9,076 nucleotides of DNA from Prevotellaceae bacterium (lineage in GTDB: Bacteria; Bacteroidota; Bacteroidia; Bacteroidales; Bacteroidaceae). A program made the position numbers and the translations under genes. This document shows, one piece after another, positions 7,062 through 9,076 of the stretch. The notes beneath the pieces were generated by a model. It saw only the letters and a list, made by a program, of their open reading frames with translations. It made no database searches and was not told where the DNA came from. The stretch lies in the NCBI GenBank assembly GCA_022508685.1, contig JAFLUS010000060.1, positions 1-9,076 on the forward strand. The letters run 5' to 3'. How positions within the stretch are numbered: position 1 is the first letter of the stretch; every line of letters starts with the position of its first letter.

Positions 7062-9076
7062 ATGAACGATATTAAAATTCTAAATCGCGCTGCCGACAAC
7101 ATCCGTATTCTTGCTGCCAGCGCTGTTGAAAAAGCCAAATCGGGACACCCCGGTGGTGCGATGGGTGGTGCAGACTTCATCAACGTACTCTACTCTGAGT
7201 ATTTGCAGTACGACCCCAAGAACCCCGAATGGGTAGGACGCGACCGTTTCTTCCTCGACCCGGGTCACATGGCACCGATGCTCTATTCGCAGTTGTGCCT
7301 GACCGGCAAGTTCACGCTCGACGAATTGGCAAACCTGCGCCAATGGGGCTCCCCCACTACGGGTCACCCCGAGTTTGAAATTGCCCGTGGCATCGAAAAC
7401 ACTTCCGGTCCGCTCGGTCAAGGTCACGTATTTGCAGTCGGTGCAGCCATCGCAGCAAAATTCCTTGCAGCCCACACCGGCAACCCCACTTTCGAAAAGG
7501 AAACCATCTATGCCTACATCAGCGATGGTGGTATTCAGGAAGAAATCTCACAAGGTGGTGCCCGCATTGCCGGCGTCCTCGGACTCGACAACCTCATCAT
7601 GTTCTACGACTCCAACGACATTCAGTTGTCCACCGAGACAAAGGAAGTGATGAACGAAGACACCGCAGCCAAATATCGTGCCCTCGGTTGGGAAGTCATC
7701 GTTATCGACGGACACGACGTGGCACAAATTCGCCAAGCCCTCGATACAGCCAAGACCATTCAAGGCAAACCGACACTCATCATCGGTAAGTGTATCATGG
7801 GTAAAGGTGCGCTCAAAGCCGACGGCACATCCTACGAAGCCAACTGCAAGACGCATGGTGCACCCCTCGGAGGCGATGCTTATGTCAACACCATCAAGAA
7901 CCTCGGTGGCGACCCCGAAAATCCATTCCAAATCTTCCCCGAAGTGCAGGAACTCTATGCAAAGCGCGCAGCAGAACTCGAAGGCATCGTTGCAGCCCGT
8001 TACGCTGAAGAAAAGGCATGGGCTGACGCAAATGGCGAGAAAGCCGCACAGCAGGCAGACTGGTTCGCCAACAAGGCACCGCAGATTGACTGGAGCAAAT
8101 GTGTACAGAAAGACAACGACGCCACTCGTTCGGCATCGGCAGCCTGTCTCTCCCTCCTCGCAGAGCAAGTGCCCAACATGATCTGTGCCAGCGCCGACCT
8201 GTCGAACTCCGACAAGACCGATGGTTTCCTCAAGAAGACCCACGCCCTCACCGCAGGTGATTTCTCGGGTGCATTCTTCCAAGCCGGCGTAGCCGAACTG
8301 ACGATGGCATGCTGCTGCATCGGTATGGCACTCCATGGCGGCGTCATTCCCGCATGTGGTACATTCTTCGTATTCAGCGACTATATGAAACCCGCCGTAC
8401 GTATGGCAGCCTTGATGGAACTGCCCGTGAAGTTCATCTGGACCCACGACGCCTTCCGCGTAGGTGAAGATGGTCCTACTCACGAACCCGTAGAGCAGGA
8501 AGCACAAATCCGTCTGATGGAGAAACTCCGCAACCATCACGGCAAGCCCAGCGTATTGGTACTCCGTCCTGCCGACGCACAGGAAACGACGACGGCATGG
8601 GCTTTGGCAATGGAAAACACTGCCACTCCGACGGCACTCATCCTCTCTCGCCAGAACATCACCAACCTCCCTGCCGGCAACGACTACAGCCAGGCAGCCA
8701 AAGGTGGTTATATCGTGGCAGGCAGCGACGAAAATCCCGATGTCATCCTCGTAGCCAGCGGTTCGGAAGTCAGCACACTCGTTGCTGGTGCAGAATTGCT
8801 CCGCAAGGAAGGCACTCGTGTACGCATCGTCAGTGTACCGTCAGAAGGTCTCTTCCGCGAACAGCCCGTTGAATATCAGCAATCTGTTCTGCCCGCAGGC
8901 GTGAAGAAGTTCGGTCTCACCGCCGGTCTTCCCGTCAACCTGCTCGGCCTCGTTCCCGCATCCGAAGGCACTATCTGGGGACTCGAGTCATTCGGCTTCT
9001 CTGCGCCTTACAAGGTGCTCGACGAAAAACTTGGCTTCACGGCAGAAAATGTGTACAAGCAAGTGAAAGCCATTCT
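7062..9076 (+). CDS. tkt: Transketolase (3' end cut by the window)
   Basis: The frame is open for 671 codons to the window edge. E. coli transketolase ends only a few residues past the equivalent point, so nearly the whole protein is present. It transfers two-carbon units from ketose phosphates with thiamine diphosphate (ThDP), here taking the D-xylulose 5-phosphate made by AraD into the non-oxidative pentose phosphate pathway. Domains run in the usual order: pyrophosphate-binding domain (about 1-270), pyrimidine-binding domain (about 350-530), C-terminal domain (about 540 on). Conserved residues include His29 in SGHPGG, His69, His102 in GHPE, Asp155 and Asn185 as probable metal ligands, His265 in THGAPLG, catalytic Glu412, THD at 461-463, GEDGPTHEP at 468-476, and Arg530 in SRQN. 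Motif variants are SDGG for GDG and AELTM for REFGM. The ATG lies 5 nt after the kinase stop, so coupled translation is likely. Confidence 0.94.
   Translation, partial: MNDIKILNRAADNIRILAASAVEKAKSGHPGGAMGGADFINVLYSEYLQYDPKNPEWVGRDRFFLDPGHMAPMLYSQLCLTGKFTLDELANLRQWGSPTTGHPEFEIARGIENTSGPLGQGHVFAVGAAIAAKFLAAHTGNPTFEKETIYAYISDGGIQEEISQGGARIAGVLGLDNLIMFYDSNDIQLSTETKEVMNEDTAAKYRALGWEVIVIDGHDVAQIRQALDTAKTIQGKPTLIIGKCIMGKGALKADGTSYEANCKTHGAPLGGDAYVNTIKNLGGDPENPFQIFPEVQELYAKRAAELEGIVAARYAEEKAWADANGEKAAQQADWFANKAPQIDWSKCVQKDNDATRSASAACLSLLAEQVPNMICASADLSNSDKTDGFLKKTHALTAGDFSGAFFQAGVAELTMACCCIGMALHGGVIPACGTFFVFSDYMKPAVRMAALMELPVKFIWTHDAFRVGEDGPTHEPVEQEAQIRLMEKLRNHHGKPSVLVLRPADAQETTTAWALAMENTATPTALILSRQNITNLPAGNDYSQAAKGGYIVAGSDENPDVILVASGSEVSTLVAGAELLRKEGTRVRIVSVPSEGLFREQPVEYQQSVLPAGVKKFGLTAGLPVNLLGLVPASEGTIWGLESFGFSAPYKVLDEKLGFTAENVYKQVKAI

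Noticed and set aside
7548..8540. Minus-strand open frame of 330 codons opposite the transketolase gene.
   Set aside because: Same reason: the + strand encodes conserved transketolase motifs throughout this stretch, and the complement shows no family features.

Overview
The window is a stretch of one L-arabinose (pentose) utilization operon from a member of the Bacteroidales. All six genes are on the + strand: a lipoprotein aldose 1-epimerase (31-1236), an SGLT-like sodium:sugar symporter (1275-3020), L-ribulose-5-phosphate 4-epimerase AraD (3060-3770), L-arabinose isomerase AraA (3830-5368), an FGGY pentulose kinase in the araB position (5467-7056), and a transketolase (7062 to the window edge, short of its stop by only a few codons). 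The placement rests on three things seen here: starts with A-rich leaders and no Shine-Dalgarno, a symporter plus kinase plus transketolase gene set resembling the described arabinose clusters of Bacteroides, and protein features such as the transketolase motif variants. The base composition, by eye about half GC or slightly above, is high for Bacteroides itself and fits Prevotellaceae or Muribaculaceae better, but the genus cannot be fixed from this window.

The genes form a complete route. The exported mutarotase would equilibrate the anomers of sugar released by outer-membrane and periplasmic glycosidases. The symporter would bring the sugar across the inner membrane. AraA converts L-arabinose to L-ribulose, the kinase makes L-ribulose 5-phosphate, AraD makes D-xylulose 5-phosphate, and transketolase passes it into the non-oxidative pentose phosphate pathway. 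The gaps are 38, 39, 59, 98 and 5 nt, there is no recognisable internal promoter or terminator, and the set reads as one transcript. The promoter and any regulator lie outside the window.

Most of the window is conventional. The main feature not explained by the genes is a long imperfect hairpin (5371-5451) that fills about four fifths of the araA-kinase gap, has no U-tract, and so is not an intrinsic terminator. Other points are a kinase with xylulokinase-type rather than classical AraB substrate-side motifs, a transketolase with altered thiamine-diphosphate motifs but intact catalytic residues, a symporter strongly resembling animal SGLTs with one sodium-site serine replaced by alanine, and a short A-rich leader sequence repeated before two of the starts. 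I found no CRISPR array, tRNA, rRNA, insertion sequence or other mobile element, and no gene-free stretch longer than 98 nt.
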